This document shows, one piece after another, positions 34,083 through 45,000 of a DNA stretch of 64,000 nucleotides (positions are counted from its first letter, which is position 1; each line of letters begins with the position of its first letter). The translations under genes and the position numbers were made by a program. Source of the stretch: JBDIAG01 sp047974565 (GTDB taxonomy: Bacteria > Actinomycetota > Actinomycetes > Actinomycetales > CAWJMD01); contig JBKECN010000046.1 of the NCBI GenBank assembly GCA_047974565.1, positions 10,179-74,178 of the forward strand. The letters are read 5' to 3'. A model generated the notes under the pieces. That model saw nothing but the letters and a program-made list of their open reading frames with translations, was not told where the DNA came from and did not search any database.

Positions 34083-36203
34083 TTACGGCGCGGGTTCGTC
34101 CTGCCCCAGTGTGATTCCCTTGCCCGCAGCGCTGAGCAGCCCGCCGACCGCGCTCAGGCCACCGCTGCGGGCCGCCAGCGCGGAGGCACCGATCCTGGCC
34201 ACCTCGCTGTTGGCCAGCCCGACGACGAAGTCCTGGACGTTGCGGCTGGCCTCCAGCGAACGCTCACCCGCCCGACCTGCCCCGGCCGAGGCCGCCTCGC
34301 CCGCGCTCATCGCGGCGGCAACGGCGCCGGACAGCTGGGAGGTCGAATCCGGGGGCGCCGCGGACTGCAGCGCCGCCAGCACCGCGGCCTCGTCGGCTTC
34401 CTCGACCAGCAGCTTCTGATCCTTCAGCGCGACCAGGGCCTCGGAGAAGTCCAGAGGCGGGGCTACCGCGACGTCCCGGGCTCGGCTCGCCGTACTCACC
34501 TCGCCCATCTGCGGGGGCAGGATCGGAATCGGCGAGTCCTGCCAGTTCCAGAACCGGGTGATGTCGATCTTCTCCGCCGAGTTCGACTGGCCGAGAACGG
34601 CTTCAGCGAACACACCTTCCGAAGGCAGCACCACCTGCGAGTGCCTGGTGGTGCGCCGGGTGAAGCTCCGTTCGAAGGCCTCGGCCTGGTCGCGTCGCGA
34701 TGCCGGGAAGTCCCACCGGAAGGCGACCATGGAACCGAAGTAGCCGATCGGAGTCGGATCGATCAGACCGCCGATCTCCTGGCCCTCGTACTCCCCGTAG
34801 GGGAAGGTGCGGTCGGCCAGCAGGCGCCGCCACACGGGTGGCTTGATTCTCATCCACATCTGCTGGTTCAGCACATCCCGCTGCTGCTGCAGGATGCCGT
34901 GCAACCTGGTGTACAGATCGAGCCTGGCCTGCAGGACATCGAGTTCCTTGTCCACCAGCTTCAGTTCGGCCTCCGAGTCCGGGGTGGTGCTCTCCAGTGC
35001 GTCAAGTTCCGCCTGGACATGGTCTCTGCGTACCAGCACTTCGGTGCGGTTGTCGCGGTACTGGGCGACCACCCCAGGGTCGGCGTCGGGATTGGCGCCG
35101 AGGGTCTTGAGCATGGCATCGACCTGGGCCAGCTCACGCACCTTGTCACGCAGGGAGCGACGGTACATCGCCATCGTCGCCTGGTTCGTGGCGATCTCCT
35201 GGCGCAGCGTGGCGGACCGCTCCCGCTGCGCTTGCACAGCAGCCTGCACCCGCGGTGCCTCGGTGCGGTAATCGCCCACCCTCTGTTCCAGTTCGGTGGC
35301 ACCCAGGTCGCGCAGCACCTCGCGCAGCAGTTCCACGGTGGCCTCGCTGAACTCGTTCATGCCGGCCTCGTCGAAGTCGAACGGTACGAGGGGTACGAAA
35401 ATGCAGCGATCAGCCTGAATCACCTTGGTCTCCAGGGCAAAGATCTGCAGACACTCGAAGTACTGCATCGTCAGGGCGTGGGCGTGGTTGTAGTTCGCAA
35501 CCACCCGAGTGCTGGTGCTCTGCTGCTCCGACTCCACCACCTCCTGGATCTGGGTGGCCCGCGCGGTACGGGTGGCCTGGGCAACCTGCTGGGTGGTCTG
35601 CTGAATGTCCTTCACGGCGGACAGGCCGACAGTGCGACTGCCGGTGCTGGACGAGGCAACCAGCCCCTGACGATTCGTGGTGGAACCCGAGGCGCTGCCA
35701 CCCCAGAGCAGGAAGCCGGCGTGCCCCCCGGCCTCGGCCTGGCTGGCACTCGCCGTCGTGGCCGTCGTCGAGGAGGCGGCATGGCTGGCCACAGCCTCCT
35801 GCACGCTCACCGCCGAGATATCGGCCGAGGAGATGCTGCCCAGCGACTCGACGTCGTCGCGCCGTTGCTCGTCCTTCACCTGGGTCTGGCGGCGCCAGTC
35901 GACGATGGCGAGCCGGGTCACCTCCCCCGGCGCCAGGCACAACGACATCCGTAGCTCGCCCAAGGCCAGCCCCTTCTGGAACCAGCCCTGCTCGAAGGTG
36001 AGCAACACCCCGGTCGCAGGGTGGTCCTGTGCCGCCGGCGGAGGCGAGAAGGGGTCCAGTGCTTCGTTGAGCGGCTCGCCTTCGGCCGAGCCTCCGGCAA
36101 CATCGGTGACGATGAGCTGCTGATAGAACGCCGTATTCGATACCGGCCCCATCTTCGGGACGAGTTCCGTCGGCGTTTCCTCGGATACTGATAAATCGAT
36201 CAC
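34083..36203 (-). CDS. Conserved-looking coiled-coil protein of unknown function
   Basis: About 706 residues, unrecognised. The order is: a short leader; a beta-rich domain (about 40-120: GVLLTFEQGWFQKGLALGEL, SLCLAPGEVTRLAIVDW); a Ser/Thr/Ala-rich stretch (about 140-215); a long helical, coiled-coil region with Gln/Arg-rich heptads (about 215-490); then a second globular part with PIGYFGSMVAFRWD and VVLPSEGVFAEAVLGQ, and FWNWQDSPIPILPPQ; finally an Ala/Gly-rich tail. No signal peptide or membrane segment. GTG 36203 follows GAAAGG; an ATG at 36263 in the same frame is an alternative without a clear ribosome site. The repeated look of short conserved motifs suggests a real family, perhaps a structural or particle-associated protein. 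Confidence 0.88.
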   Translation of the reverse strand: MIDLSVSEETPTELVPKMGPVSNTAFYQQLIVTDVAGGSAEGEPLNEALDPFSPPPAAQDHPATGVLLTFEQGWFQKGLALGELRMSLCLAPGEVTRLAIVDWRRQTQVKDEQRRDDVESLGSISSADISAVSVQEAVASHAASSTTATTASASQAEAGGHAGFLLWGGSASGSTTNRQGLVASSSTGSRTVGLSAVKDIQQTTQQVAQATRTARATQIQEVVESEQQSTSTRVVANYNHAHALTMQYFECLQIFALETKVIQADRCIFVPLVPFDFDEAGMNEFSEATVELLREVLRDLGATELEQRVGDYRTEAPRVQAAVQAQRERSATLRQEIATNQATMAMYRRSLRDKVRELAQVDAMLKTLGANPDADPGVVAQYRDNRTEVLVRRDHVQAELDALESTTPDSEAELKLVDKELDVLQARLDLYTRLHGILQQQRDVLNQQMWMRIKPPVWRRLLADRTFPYGEYEGQEIGGLIDPTPIGYFGSMVAFRWDFPASRRDQAEAFERSFTRRTTRHSQVVLPSEGVFAEAVLGQSNSAEKIDITRFWNWQDSPIPILPPQMGEVSTASRARDVAVAPPLDFSEALVALKDQKLLVEEADEAAVLAALQSAAPPDSTSQLSGAVAAAMSAGEAASAGAGRAGERSLEASRNVQDFVVGLANSEVARIGASALAARSGGLSAVGGLLSAAGKGITLGQDEPAP

Positions 36204-36674
36204 AATGGCCCTTTCCGAACGGCGGGACGCAACCGGCTCGTCAGGATTACCAGCATTCACCATGCGGTGGCAATACTCGTGGGACGTGCATCTGCTCCTC
36301 GCGCGTCCATCAGGAACGAAAGCCCCATAGCCGCCATCGATGGGGTCAGGTTTGAGGTGAAATCGATTCGAGGAACCGTTGTGGATCGATTCATGGATGG
36401 TCGAAATCTGTTGCCCGATAAACGATTACATCCCACCATAGGATCCGATCGGGGACTGACCGGTGCCCACGGGGGGTTGACCTCACCCTTCGTAGGGGCC
36501 AGACTTGCCACCCATCCTGTGAAGCTGGCGGCCGCAATGAGAATTCACCCGTGACAGCGTGACCTTGCCTTCTCGTCACGTGTGCGCTTTTCTCTCGCCA
36601 ATCCGGCCTGGCCTTGAGCAGCCCAGTCGCGCCCCATTCACAATCTCTCTCGACGCACTGAAAGGCGCGGATTC
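36204..36674. other. AT-richer divergent intergenic region
   Basis: About 470 bases between the coiled-coil gene and the DUF4231-like gene, with lower GC than the rest. ATCGATTC is repeated at 36362 and 36385 (23 bp apart). It probably carries promoters for both genes, but no clear -35/-10 pair could be fixed. If the ATG at 36263 is the true start, the coiled-coil gene extends 60 bases into this region. Confidence 0.4.
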
Positions 36675-37154
36675 ATGAACCATGCCGCGGAGCTCGGACC
36701 ACAAACACCCGGGCAGCGGCGCTACGACGGCGCCCTGCGGCGTCGGCTCCGCCTGGCAACCATGGCAGGCTCCGCGCGCGCGATCGGGATTCAGGTCGTG
36801 TGGCTGGTCATCATCGTCGCCGGGGCGGCGATTCCGCTCACCGACGCGGTCCTGCCCGGCTGGGACTGGATAAGCCCGACCTTGGGATTCATCATCGTCG
36901 TGGCCGCCGGGCTGGAACGAATCTTCCGTCGCACCACCGACGCAGCCGTCAGCCTCGACGAACTGCGGCGCAGCCTGGCCCGGGAACGACGGGGACTGCT
37001 CACGGGGATCGGCCCGTACGAAGCCTCGGAGGCGGACTACGTCCTCTTCATCGAGAGAGCCGAAGCACTCATCGCCGAGTACGACGCCCAGATGGTCGCC
37101 TACGCTCGGCGGGTAGTGGGGCAAGACCAGTCGTCGTCGGATACGTCGTCGTAG
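36675..37154 (+). CDS. DUF4231/SLATT-like two-TM membrane protein
   Basis: 159 residues. Two adjacent membrane helices (AIGIQVVWLVIIVAGAAIPL and ISPTLGFIIVVAAGLERIF) are followed by a cytosolic helical part with the DUF4231-like pattern LRRSLARERRGLLTGIGPYEA ... YVLFIERAEALIAEYDAQM. DUF4231 is related to SLATT domains, which occur as pore-forming effectors in nucleotide-signalling and STAND-linked conflict systems, but many solo copies have no known role. It is divergent from the large coiled-coil gene. The start codon follows AAAGGCGCGGATTC. Confidence 0.8.
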   Translation: MNHAAELGPQTPGQRRYDGALRRRLRLATMAGSARAIGIQVVWLVIIVAGAAIPLTDAVLPGWDWISPTLGFIIVVAAGLERIFRRTTDAAVSLDELRRSLARERRGLLTGIGPYEASEADYVLFIERAEALIAEYDAQMVAYARRVVGQDQSSSDTSS

Positions 37155-37209
37155 GCGCCGGCACCGCCGGGCTCCCGGACCGCCTGGCCCCCAAGACCCC
37201 TGCACCGAC

Positions 37210-37330
37210 ACATGCGGGTGTGCTTGGCACCCGGACGGGCCCCCGGCACCTGCGCGACCACCACCCGATGCTCGCGGCACCGCACCCGCGGCGCGTCGGC
37301 CTCCAAGTAGACCGTATCCGGTTTGGTGGA
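37210..37330 (-). pseudogene. ISL3-type transposase remnant
   Basis: On the minus strand this stretch encodes VYLEADAPRVRCREHRVVV and then PGARPGAKHTR, resembling the N-terminal zinc-binding region of actinobacterial ISL3 transposases. Neither a preceding start nor the catalytic domain is found, and no inverted-repeat ends are visible. It is interpreted as a decayed insertion-sequence fragment. The surrounding 37155-37433 has no other gene. Confidence 0.5.
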
Positions 37331-37433
37331 GGATGGTTGGGGTTGCTTGGATTGAAGGGAGATTCGTGATGGGTTCACTCCCACGGGGCGCGTCGCCGCC
37401 GTTCCGGCACCTGGGTCAGGGCGAACCTTTCTT

Positions 37434-37772
37434 CTACTCCAGTATCCACGCAAAATGCTTCTTATAGACGTGCCGTGCCTCTCGCTCCTGTAACCAGTAT
37501 TTGATTCTCACAAACTCTCCATACCAATTGATAAGGCCTTGATTCAACTCAACCTTAGCATCAGAATCATCCGGGTCAGCTCGGTCTGAGAAATTCCACT
37601 CTCCATGCCCATCAAGCCAGACGAGTTGCATATCGACCCCGTCCGCCCCTCGCTCATAAAACGACTCCAAGACCTCGACGCGGAGGTACGCTTCTAGCGC
37701 GCCTGGTTTGTTTACGGCGCAAATGCGTTCATGGAAGGAATTGGACGTTTTCTCTACCACCACGGCGCCCAC
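37434..37772 (-). CDS. Orphan low-GC hypothetical protein
   Basis: 112 residues from a GTG. Base composition is distinctly AT-richer than the neighbours, and the protein is acidic and Trp-rich (VWLDGHGEWNFSDRADPDDSD, INWYGEFVRIKYWLQ). This is typical of small immunity proteins carried with polymorphic toxins, but no family is recognised. It lies between an ISL3 remnant and RHS fragments. The start is uncertain, and it may be a truncated piece. Confidence 0.5.
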   Translation of the reverse strand: MGAVVVEKTSNSFHERICAVNKPGALEAYLRVEVLESFYERGADGVDMQLVWLDGHGEWNFSDRADPDDSDAKVELNQGLINWYGEFVRIKYWLQEREARHVYKKHFAWILE

Positions 37773-37839
37773 CGCCGAGGCTTTCTATGATTGACGTGAA
37801 AATTGTTCGTCATTCTACCTCTTATAGGACGGGGCCCGA

Positions 37840-38520
37840 TACTGGCGGAGACCATCTCGAGAATAGGAGCGCTTCACGCCGTTGCGGTTCAGGCTCTTGG
37901 CCGCCCCCCGTCCAGTCCACATCTTCCAGCGTGGACGCGGTGCTGGTCCCGGTGACCGGATCCGCGGTCGTGTCGGTAGTCGCGGCCAAACCACTCCCCA
38001 GATAAGCCAGGTACCGGGTCGTGGTCGAACGCGTCCCCCAGTCACCGGTCGAGTCTCCACCGTCCAGGCGGGGTTGTCACTGGTATCGACATATCCACGG
38101 GCCAGCGGGGTGACCATGACTACTCCTGCTTATCCGTGGACCGGTTGATGCCGCGGGCAAAACCGTCAGGAGCCGTCGGGTCTTCGCCAGTGGGACCACG
38201 ACCGGGGTATACGGGTGTGACGCAGTGGGTGGGTTATGACCCTAGCCGGGGGTTGACACCCGTCACCGGAGTAGCCGGTGCCACGCTGTCGCATCGGGCG
38301 GATACTCGGTCAACGCGACCACCAGCGCCGACACTACGCAGGGGTACACGTACGACACGGTGGCCAGCGACTGGCGACGTCGAGTACGGGTAGGGGGTGA
38401 AGTCGTTGACCCAGATGCTGCCCACCCGGGCCTGCCCGATAGCCAGGCCCGAGCGGGCCCCCTTCACCGTGAACGTGACATCACCCCGTACCACCACCGG
38501 ATTCGCCAGGCCCAGGCCGC
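37840..38520. pseudogene. Scrambled RHS/YD-repeat gene fragments
   Basis: Fragments in several frames and on both strands read like RHS proteins. On the minus strand at about 37920-38060 are RSTTTRYLAYLGSGL and TADPVTGTSTAS; on the plus strand at about 38300-38360 are SVNATTSADTTQGYTYD. No continuous frame joins them. These are best read as debris left by recombination among RHS elements. Exact borders are approximate. Confidence 0.5.
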
Positions 38521-38543
38521 TGTCGATCGCCTAGGTCAGCCAG

Positions 38544-39023
38544 CTAGCCTTCGAAAGAAATTCCCCGCTCCCGAGCCAAATCGGCCAGTACTTTCCGTGC
38601 TTTGTCGTAGCCTCGTGCAGAGAGAACCAAGAATGTAACCTCTCGGATTCTTCCAACCTTACGATGCAGGGAAACGCGCAGGAAGAACGCAGCCCTGTCC
38701 CATTCCGGACTCGAATCCGGAGAGTACAGAAAAATCCTAGCCAGGGAATCCCATTCCACCGTTACCCACCCTCCCCACGGGAAACGACGCCATCTAAGCC
38801 CCTCTGGAACGGAGAATAATCGGCGACCACCGGGCACCAGACGCCACAGAAGAGCCCGGATAACCCCCATGGCAATGGATACTGTTGAAACGAAGATGAT
38901 CACCTCCAGAGGCGCCCCAACAATCAGCAATAGACTATCGAAAGGCACGCACATGATCACTCCGGCCTTAATCGGGCGCCAACAGACCCTAAATTCTGGT
39001 GAGATAATCTCGGTAGCGCTCAT
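38544..39023 (-). CDS. Putative RHS-associated immunity protein (two-TM, PH-like)
   Basis: 159 residues with two hydrophobic segments near the N-terminus (AGVIMCVPFDSLLLIVGAPL and EVIIFVSTVSIAMGVIRALL), then a soluble strand-rich part (VTVEWDSLARIFLYSP, FFLRVSLHRKVGRIREVTFLV) and a terminal helix (KARKVLADLARERGISF). The arrangement resembles bacterial PH-domain membrane proteins. The ATG overlaps the last codons of the RHS frame by ATGA, as toxin-immunity pairs do. The region is AT-richer than the RHS core. The immunity role is inferred from position only. Confidence 0.6.
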   Translation of the reverse strand: MSATEIISPEFRVCWRPIKAGVIMCVPFDSLLLIVGAPLEVIIFVSTVSIAMGVIRALLWRLVPGGRRLFSVPEGLRWRRFPWGGWVTVEWDSLARIFLYSPDSSPEWDRAAFFLRVSLHRKVGRIREVTFLVLSARGYDKARKVLADLARERGISFEG

Positions 39024-41620
39024 CGCCGGTTGCGGCGCCCATGCCCGGCGGTGTCATAGCTGGTGGTCTGGGTGATCCCACCCGGCATCACCTGCCGCAC
39101 CAGGTTCCCCGCCGCGTCATACGCCCCGGCGAACGACACCGTCCGCCCGCTCGTGACGTGGGTCACGGTAGTGGGCATGCCCCGCCGCTCCACCGTCCCG
39201 TCCGCGTCCGCGCCGTACCCATACGTCGTGGTGCCCTTCGGATCAGTCACGGTCAACACCCGACCCGCATTGTCCAACGTGGTGGTCGTGGCCGACTGCC
39301 CAGCCGGGGTGTACGTGGTGGCCCGGCCCCACGCGTCGTACCCGGTGTCCAGGGTCCCTGCTGAGGAGGTGACCCGGGTGACCAGGCCCGTGCTGGTGGC
39401 ATACGTTGTCGTGGTCGCTGGCACGCCCGGGCTGGCGGTGACCCCGGCCAGTGACACCTCGGTGGTGGTGGGACGGCCCGCGGTGTCGTACCCGAGGGTC
39501 GTGGTCCGTGACACGCCCGCGGTCGCGGTGGTCTCCACCGTGGTGGCCGGGGCCAACCACACCGTGTACGCGGATACCCGGGACAGGGTCTGGGTCCCCG
39601 CCAGGACCGCTGGGCCGGTGGTGCAGGTCAGGCCGTTCCATTCCGGTTTGTTCCCGCACGCGGGGTCGGTGGGGTGCGCGCCCGCAGTGTAGTAGCGGGT
39701 CTGCCACGTCCCCGGCCCCGCAGCCGGACTCGTGGCACCACCAGACTCCGACGGCTGCCGGGACTGGATCACCCGCCCTGTCGAATCCAGGGTGGTGTCC
39801 CGCACCTCATCCCCGGGCCCGGCGCCATACCCCGGACCGGTCGGGGTCGGGTTCTTGATCGCGGTCACCCGGGTCGGGGTACCCCACACCCACCCCGACG
39901 TATCGCCCGTGGCGGGACCGCCGTCATGGGCGGCGTAGTCGGTGCGGGTCACCGCACTGACCGTGGAATCCGGGTCGGTCTGATACGTGGGGGAGGTGGC
40001 ATCGACCGCGCCGGTGACCGACGTGGTGGCCAGGGAATATCCCAGGCCGGTCTTGGGATCCACCCCGCTGTTGGGGGCGGCCTCGTCATACACGGTGCGT
40101 TGGTGTGGTCTCGCCCACACCATCGCCCCACCCGGGCCCGGGACCTGCCGGGCCGGTCCCCACTCATCAGTGGCCCGGGTCCCGGCGGGTACCACGACGG
40201 TGCCGGTGGGCACGGTCCGGGTCGACCCGTCCGGATTCGACGCGGTCACCGCCGCGGTGGTGACAATGTCCGGGTTGTACGCGGTGATCGTGGCGAACCG
40301 GTCCACCCCGACCGCACCCGGGACCGCCGCGTTCGCGGCCCGCCACGCCGCGAAATCACTCGCGTCGATCGACCGCACCACATTGTCATGGTCGTCGTAA
40401 TCGGTGGCGGTGACCTGCCACGCCCCCGCCCCGTACGCGGCGGTATTCACCGTGTACCCGGTCAGGTCCGTGTACTGCACCGACGCATACTGCCAATCCC
40501 CCGCAGACACCGACCCCGGGGTGTCACCCACCGAACCCGCCGGCCGATCCGCATCGAACACCGCGAACCCCACCGTCGGAGTATGCCCCTGATCCCACCC
40601 ACCCTCCGGCTCAGGTGCGGTGGCCGCCCGCAGATCCGGCAGCCCCGACGTGGCCTGCGTGGCGTCAATCCCATACACGTACGAGGCAACCCGCACCGGG
40701 GACCCACCACCCGAGGCGGGGTCACGGGACACACTCATCAGGTGGGTGGCCGCCACCCCGTTGACCGGGCTCGTGGTGTACCCGAACCGCCACGTCGCCA
40801 ACCCCGGCGGAGTCAGGCTCGCCACCCGCGGCGTCGTCCCGTCATAGGAGTACCCCGTCGCCAGGCCGGTGCGCGGGTCGGTCACCGACGCCAACCGACC
40901 CGAGGCGTCATAGGCGTAGGAAGCCACCCCGATGGAGTCCATCCCGGCACCACCCGCCTTCGCCGGATTCCACAGGTTCGCGGTCACACTCGTCAGTTTC
41001 CCCGTCGAAGCACCACTCGTGCCATAGGAAAGACTCAGATACCGACACCCGGCCGCGGTCGGCGCCGACCCCGTACACGTCACCCCCGGCCCGTCGGAGC
41101 CAGGATCTGGGTCACCCGACCCGTCGAATCACGCGTATACGTCGTGGTACCAGCATTGCCGGGTTCCTTCACCAAGCCAGGAGTGAACACCGCAGCCGTC
41201 GACGCCGTCGCCGCGGTCTTACCCGCCCACGTGGTCACCGTGCCGTCAGGCTCGCTCAACGTGACATCAACCAGCCCGTCCGTGCCCGGCTGGGCCGTGC
41301 CGGCACCGTCCACGGCCACCGTGTCCCCCACGAACAGGCTCACCCCCTCCAGAGCGGTGTCATCATCAGCGGCCCGCCACGTCCCGGTCGCCAAGCCCGC
41401 ACCCACCCGCTTACCGCCGGTCGGAGTAGATGAAACACACCAGCAACTCCATCCGGGCCGGCAAGCGTCCGAGCCACCATCGCGTTGCTCGAGATGTCCA
41501 CCACCTTGTCGAACGTGGCCATGCCCTCGGCGACAGTGACCGCCACATTGGCCGCCGGATCCGAGGTCCACACCGCTGCCGCGTCCCCGGCGGCCCGATA
41601 CGGCACCCTCGGGGGGACCG
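39020..41620 (-). pseudogene. Degraded RHS/YD-repeat protein gene
   Basis: The main frame (39020-41083) encodes 687 residues of YD/RHS repeats (ASYAYDASGRLASVTDPRTG, GYDTAGRPTTTEVSLAG, TDPKGTTTYGYG). Upstream coding continues in two other frames: 41080-41420 (TTTYTRDSTGRVTQI, LFVGDTVAVDGAG) and about 41420-41620 (AAVWTSDPAANVAVTVAEG), so at least two frameshifts, near 41085 and 41440, break it. There is no signal peptide or start. The C-terminal core and toxin are missing: the frame stops at SYDTAGHGRRNRR. RHS proteins are large polymorphic toxin shells; this copy is dead. Confidence 0.8.
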
Positions 41621-42023
41621 TGCCGCTCGCGGGGTGGCAGCGCCCCAGGCGCCACCAACCCGCTGGCAGCTGGGATGCGGTGACCGGATGGACCGGGGTT
41701 CTCGAATATCTGCCAGTTCGGCAATATTGCCAACGTTCCGGGCGTGATCCGAGTAGCGTCTCTATGACAGGAAACGGCCAGACAAGCAATATAGGACGAA
41801 CACTCATCTGCCGTGTGCCGTGACGGGGGCGACCGTCCAGCCACTCTCGGTGAGCCTCACCTGATCGCGGTTAGGTAAGGCTGGCCCAAACCGGGGGCAG
41901 CGCATCGTGACCCGTTGCGACAAATCGGGTCGTGGGTGAAACCCCAAGCGCTGCGGCCTCACGGTCCGCAGATGCTGGGAAAAATGGTTCTGTTGCCATT
42001 TGGATCTCGGGGGAGTGTGCTGG
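41621..42023. other. Intergenic region before the giant surface protein
   Basis: About 400 bases between the RHS remnant and the surface-protein gene. It includes CGACAAATCGGGTCGTGGGTGAAACCCC near 41920 (described in outline), which can form small hairpins; I could not match it to a riboswitch. No gene is supported here. Confidence 0.3.
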
Positions 42024-45000
42024 ATGCGGAGTCTAACCACGGTGTTGCCGCGGCCGTCAGCGGTGGTCGCCATCGTCGCATTGGCCATGTCCGTCGTGGT
42101 CTGGCAGCCGCCGGCCGCCCGGGCGGAGCCGATCGCTACCGCCGTCTACGGAAGTACCTCCTCCGCGGACATGTTGGGTGTGGGTGTGGACCTCATCGGC
42201 CTGAGCCTGGCCGATCTGCGGGTCGCGCATACCACCGGGCCCACCGGCACCGCAGTGGGCTCGGTGGCGACCACCGACAACGTGGATGCCACCACGCTGG
42301 GAGTGATCACCGTCCCGGTCAGCGGGGTCACCACGGCGGTGCCCACCGGCGCGGACGGCGACGACACCGCCACCGGGACCCTGCTGGAAGTCGACATCAC
42401 CGTGCCGACCCTGCTCGACGTGCAAACCGGAACGTTGACCTACAACCACGAGGTGCACTGGCGGGACGGGGTCTGTGTGCCGCCCGACACAGTGCTGTCC
42501 TCGGCGACCACCACGACCGCCGGAATCACGGTCGCGGCGGCGGGCACGGACGTGCTGTCCACCGGCGATGTCACCACGACAACGAAGACGACACTCCCCC
42601 AAGTCGATACGTTCCACGACACGCGCGGCGTACTGTCGCAGGCGAGCGGGACGATGGCGGACATCTCCCTGCTCGGGGGTGCGGTGACGGTCTCGGCGCT
42701 CGATCCGGTGATGAGCGTGATGAGCGGCGACTCCACAGCGAGCATCACCGGCTCAGCCGTGCAAGTTTCGGTGGGCGGAGCGCCGGCGGTGACCCTGCTA
42801 CCGGGCACCAGCCAGACCTTCAGCCTGGCGCTGGGGCGCACCGTGACCCTCACGTTGGCGCCCAGCGTCATCACCGGGGCCGGCGGCACCTTCGAGGCGA
42901 CCTACCTCACCGCGGACGTGCATCTGGGCCTGGGCAGCGACGTGAGCCTGAACCTGATACCGCTGTCCGTGTCTGCGCTGGCGCCGGCCACCGGGCTGGA
43001 ATGCGACACGGCGGCGACCATCGCCATCACCAGCCCGGCCGACGGCTCCGCGACCGCCGACAACACCCCGACCATCACCGGCACCTCCGACATCCTCAGC
43101 GGCACCGTCTCACTCGTGTTGGACGGCCGTCCGGCGGTGAGCGTGAGCACCGACGCCACCGGTGCCTGGAGCTACACCCCCACCACTTCGCTCGACGACG
43201 GTGTGCGGGTGGTGTCGGTGTCCGGTACCGATACGGCGGGCAACTCGGTTTCCACGTCGAGTTCGTTCACGGTGGACACCGTCGGGCCGGCGGTGGCGAT
43301 CCTGTCCCCCGTCGATGGGAGTGCGACAGCCGATTCCACCACGACGATCAGCGGCACCTCGGACGTACTCAGCGGCACCGTGTCGCTGGTGGTCGATGGC
43401 GGCACCGCGGTCCCGGTGCCCACCGATGCGTCCGGCAACTGGACCTATACGTCGGTCAGCTCCCTGGCCGACGGCTCGCACACCGCATCGGTGACGGCCA
43501 GTGATCCGGTGGGCAACACCACGTCCGCCTCGACCACCTTCACCGTGGACACCACGGCCAGCGTGACGATCACCGCGCCGGCCGACGGGTCGGTGATCAA
43601 CGACCCACAGCCCCTGGTCACCGGCACCTCCGATCTGCCCGACTCCACCTTGACGCTCACCCTGGACGCGTCCGCGCCAGTCAGCCTCACCACGGACGCA
43701 ACCGGCGCCTGGTCGTACCAGGTGCCGGCCACCCTGCTCGACGGAGCCCACACGGTGAACATCTCCGGGCAGGACTCTCTGGGCAATACCGGCTCTGACA
43801 GTTCGTCTTTCACGCTGGACACAGTGGCACCCGCCGTCGAGATCACCACTCCGGCGGAGGGGTCGACCACCAACGACGCCACCCCGACCATCAGCGGAAC
43901 CTCCGAAGTACTGTCCGGTTCCATCGCCGTGGCAGTCGACGGCGGCACCGCGGTGAGCGTCTCGACGGGCGCGGACGGATCGTGGTCGCTGACCGCCCCG
44001 GCTCTGACCGACGGCCCCCACACCGTCACGGCCACCGCCACGGACCCAGCCGGAAACAGCGCCTCCGACACGAACTCGTTCACCGTCGACACCGTTGCGG
44101 ACGTGGCCATCACCACTCCCGCGGACGGATCGCTGACCAACGACCCGACGCCGACGGTGAGCGGCACCTCCGAGGTGATCTCGGGCACAGTGTCCCTCGT
44201 CCTGGACGGCGGCACGCCCGTCACCGTCACCACGGGTGGGGACGGCTCCTGGTCGTCCACCCTGCCGGGCCTAAGCGACGGGCCGCACACGGTGACGGTG
44301 AGTGCTGTCGACGGCCTCGGCAACACCGGCTCAGACACCAGTACGTTCACCGTGGACACCGTCGCCCCGGTCGTGGCGATCACCTCACCGGCCAACGGAA
44401 CGGCAACAAACGACACCACCCCGACGATCACCGGCACCTCGGACGTGCTCTCCGGATCGATCCTCGTCGCAGTCGACGGTGGCACCCCGGTCAGCGTGAC
44501 CACGGCGCCGGACGGCTCCTGGTCGCTGACCACCCCGACCCTGACCGACGGCCCCCATGCTGTCACCGCGACCGCAACAGACCCCGCCGGCAATACCGGC
44601 TCGGACACCAGCTCCTTCACCGTCGACACCACCGCGCCAGCGATCGCCATCACCGCACCCGCCGAGGGCTCGGCCACCAACGACATCACTCCGACGATCA
44701 CCGGCACCTCCGACGTGCTGTCGGGCACCGTTCAGGTCATGGTCGACGGCGGCACTCCGGTGAGCGTCGCCACCGGAGCGGACGGGTCATGGTCCCTCAC
44801 CTCACCCACCTTGGCCGAGGGCCCGCACACCATCACCGCCACCGCAACAGACCCCGCCGGCAATACCGGCTCGGACACCACCTCCTTCACCGTCGACACC
44901 ACCCCACCCACGGTCACAATCACCTCCCCCGGGAACGGGACGGTGACCAACGACACGACCCCGTCGATCACCGGTACGTCCGACGTGCAATCGGGCACCA

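Noticed and set aside
34641..35954. 437-codon plus-strand frame opposite the coiled-coil gene
   Set aside because: His/Gly/Leu-rich antisense product; the minus-strand frame has heptad structure and a plausible start.
39674..41539. 621-codon plus-strand frame opposite the RHS remnant
   Set aside because: Arg/His/Pro-rich shadow; the minus strand holds recognisable YD repeats.
41900..42023. Possible cyclic-di-GMP (GEMM) riboswitch before the adhesin gene
   Set aside because: Some A-rich loops and hairpins are present, but the conserved GEMM core bases could not be found.
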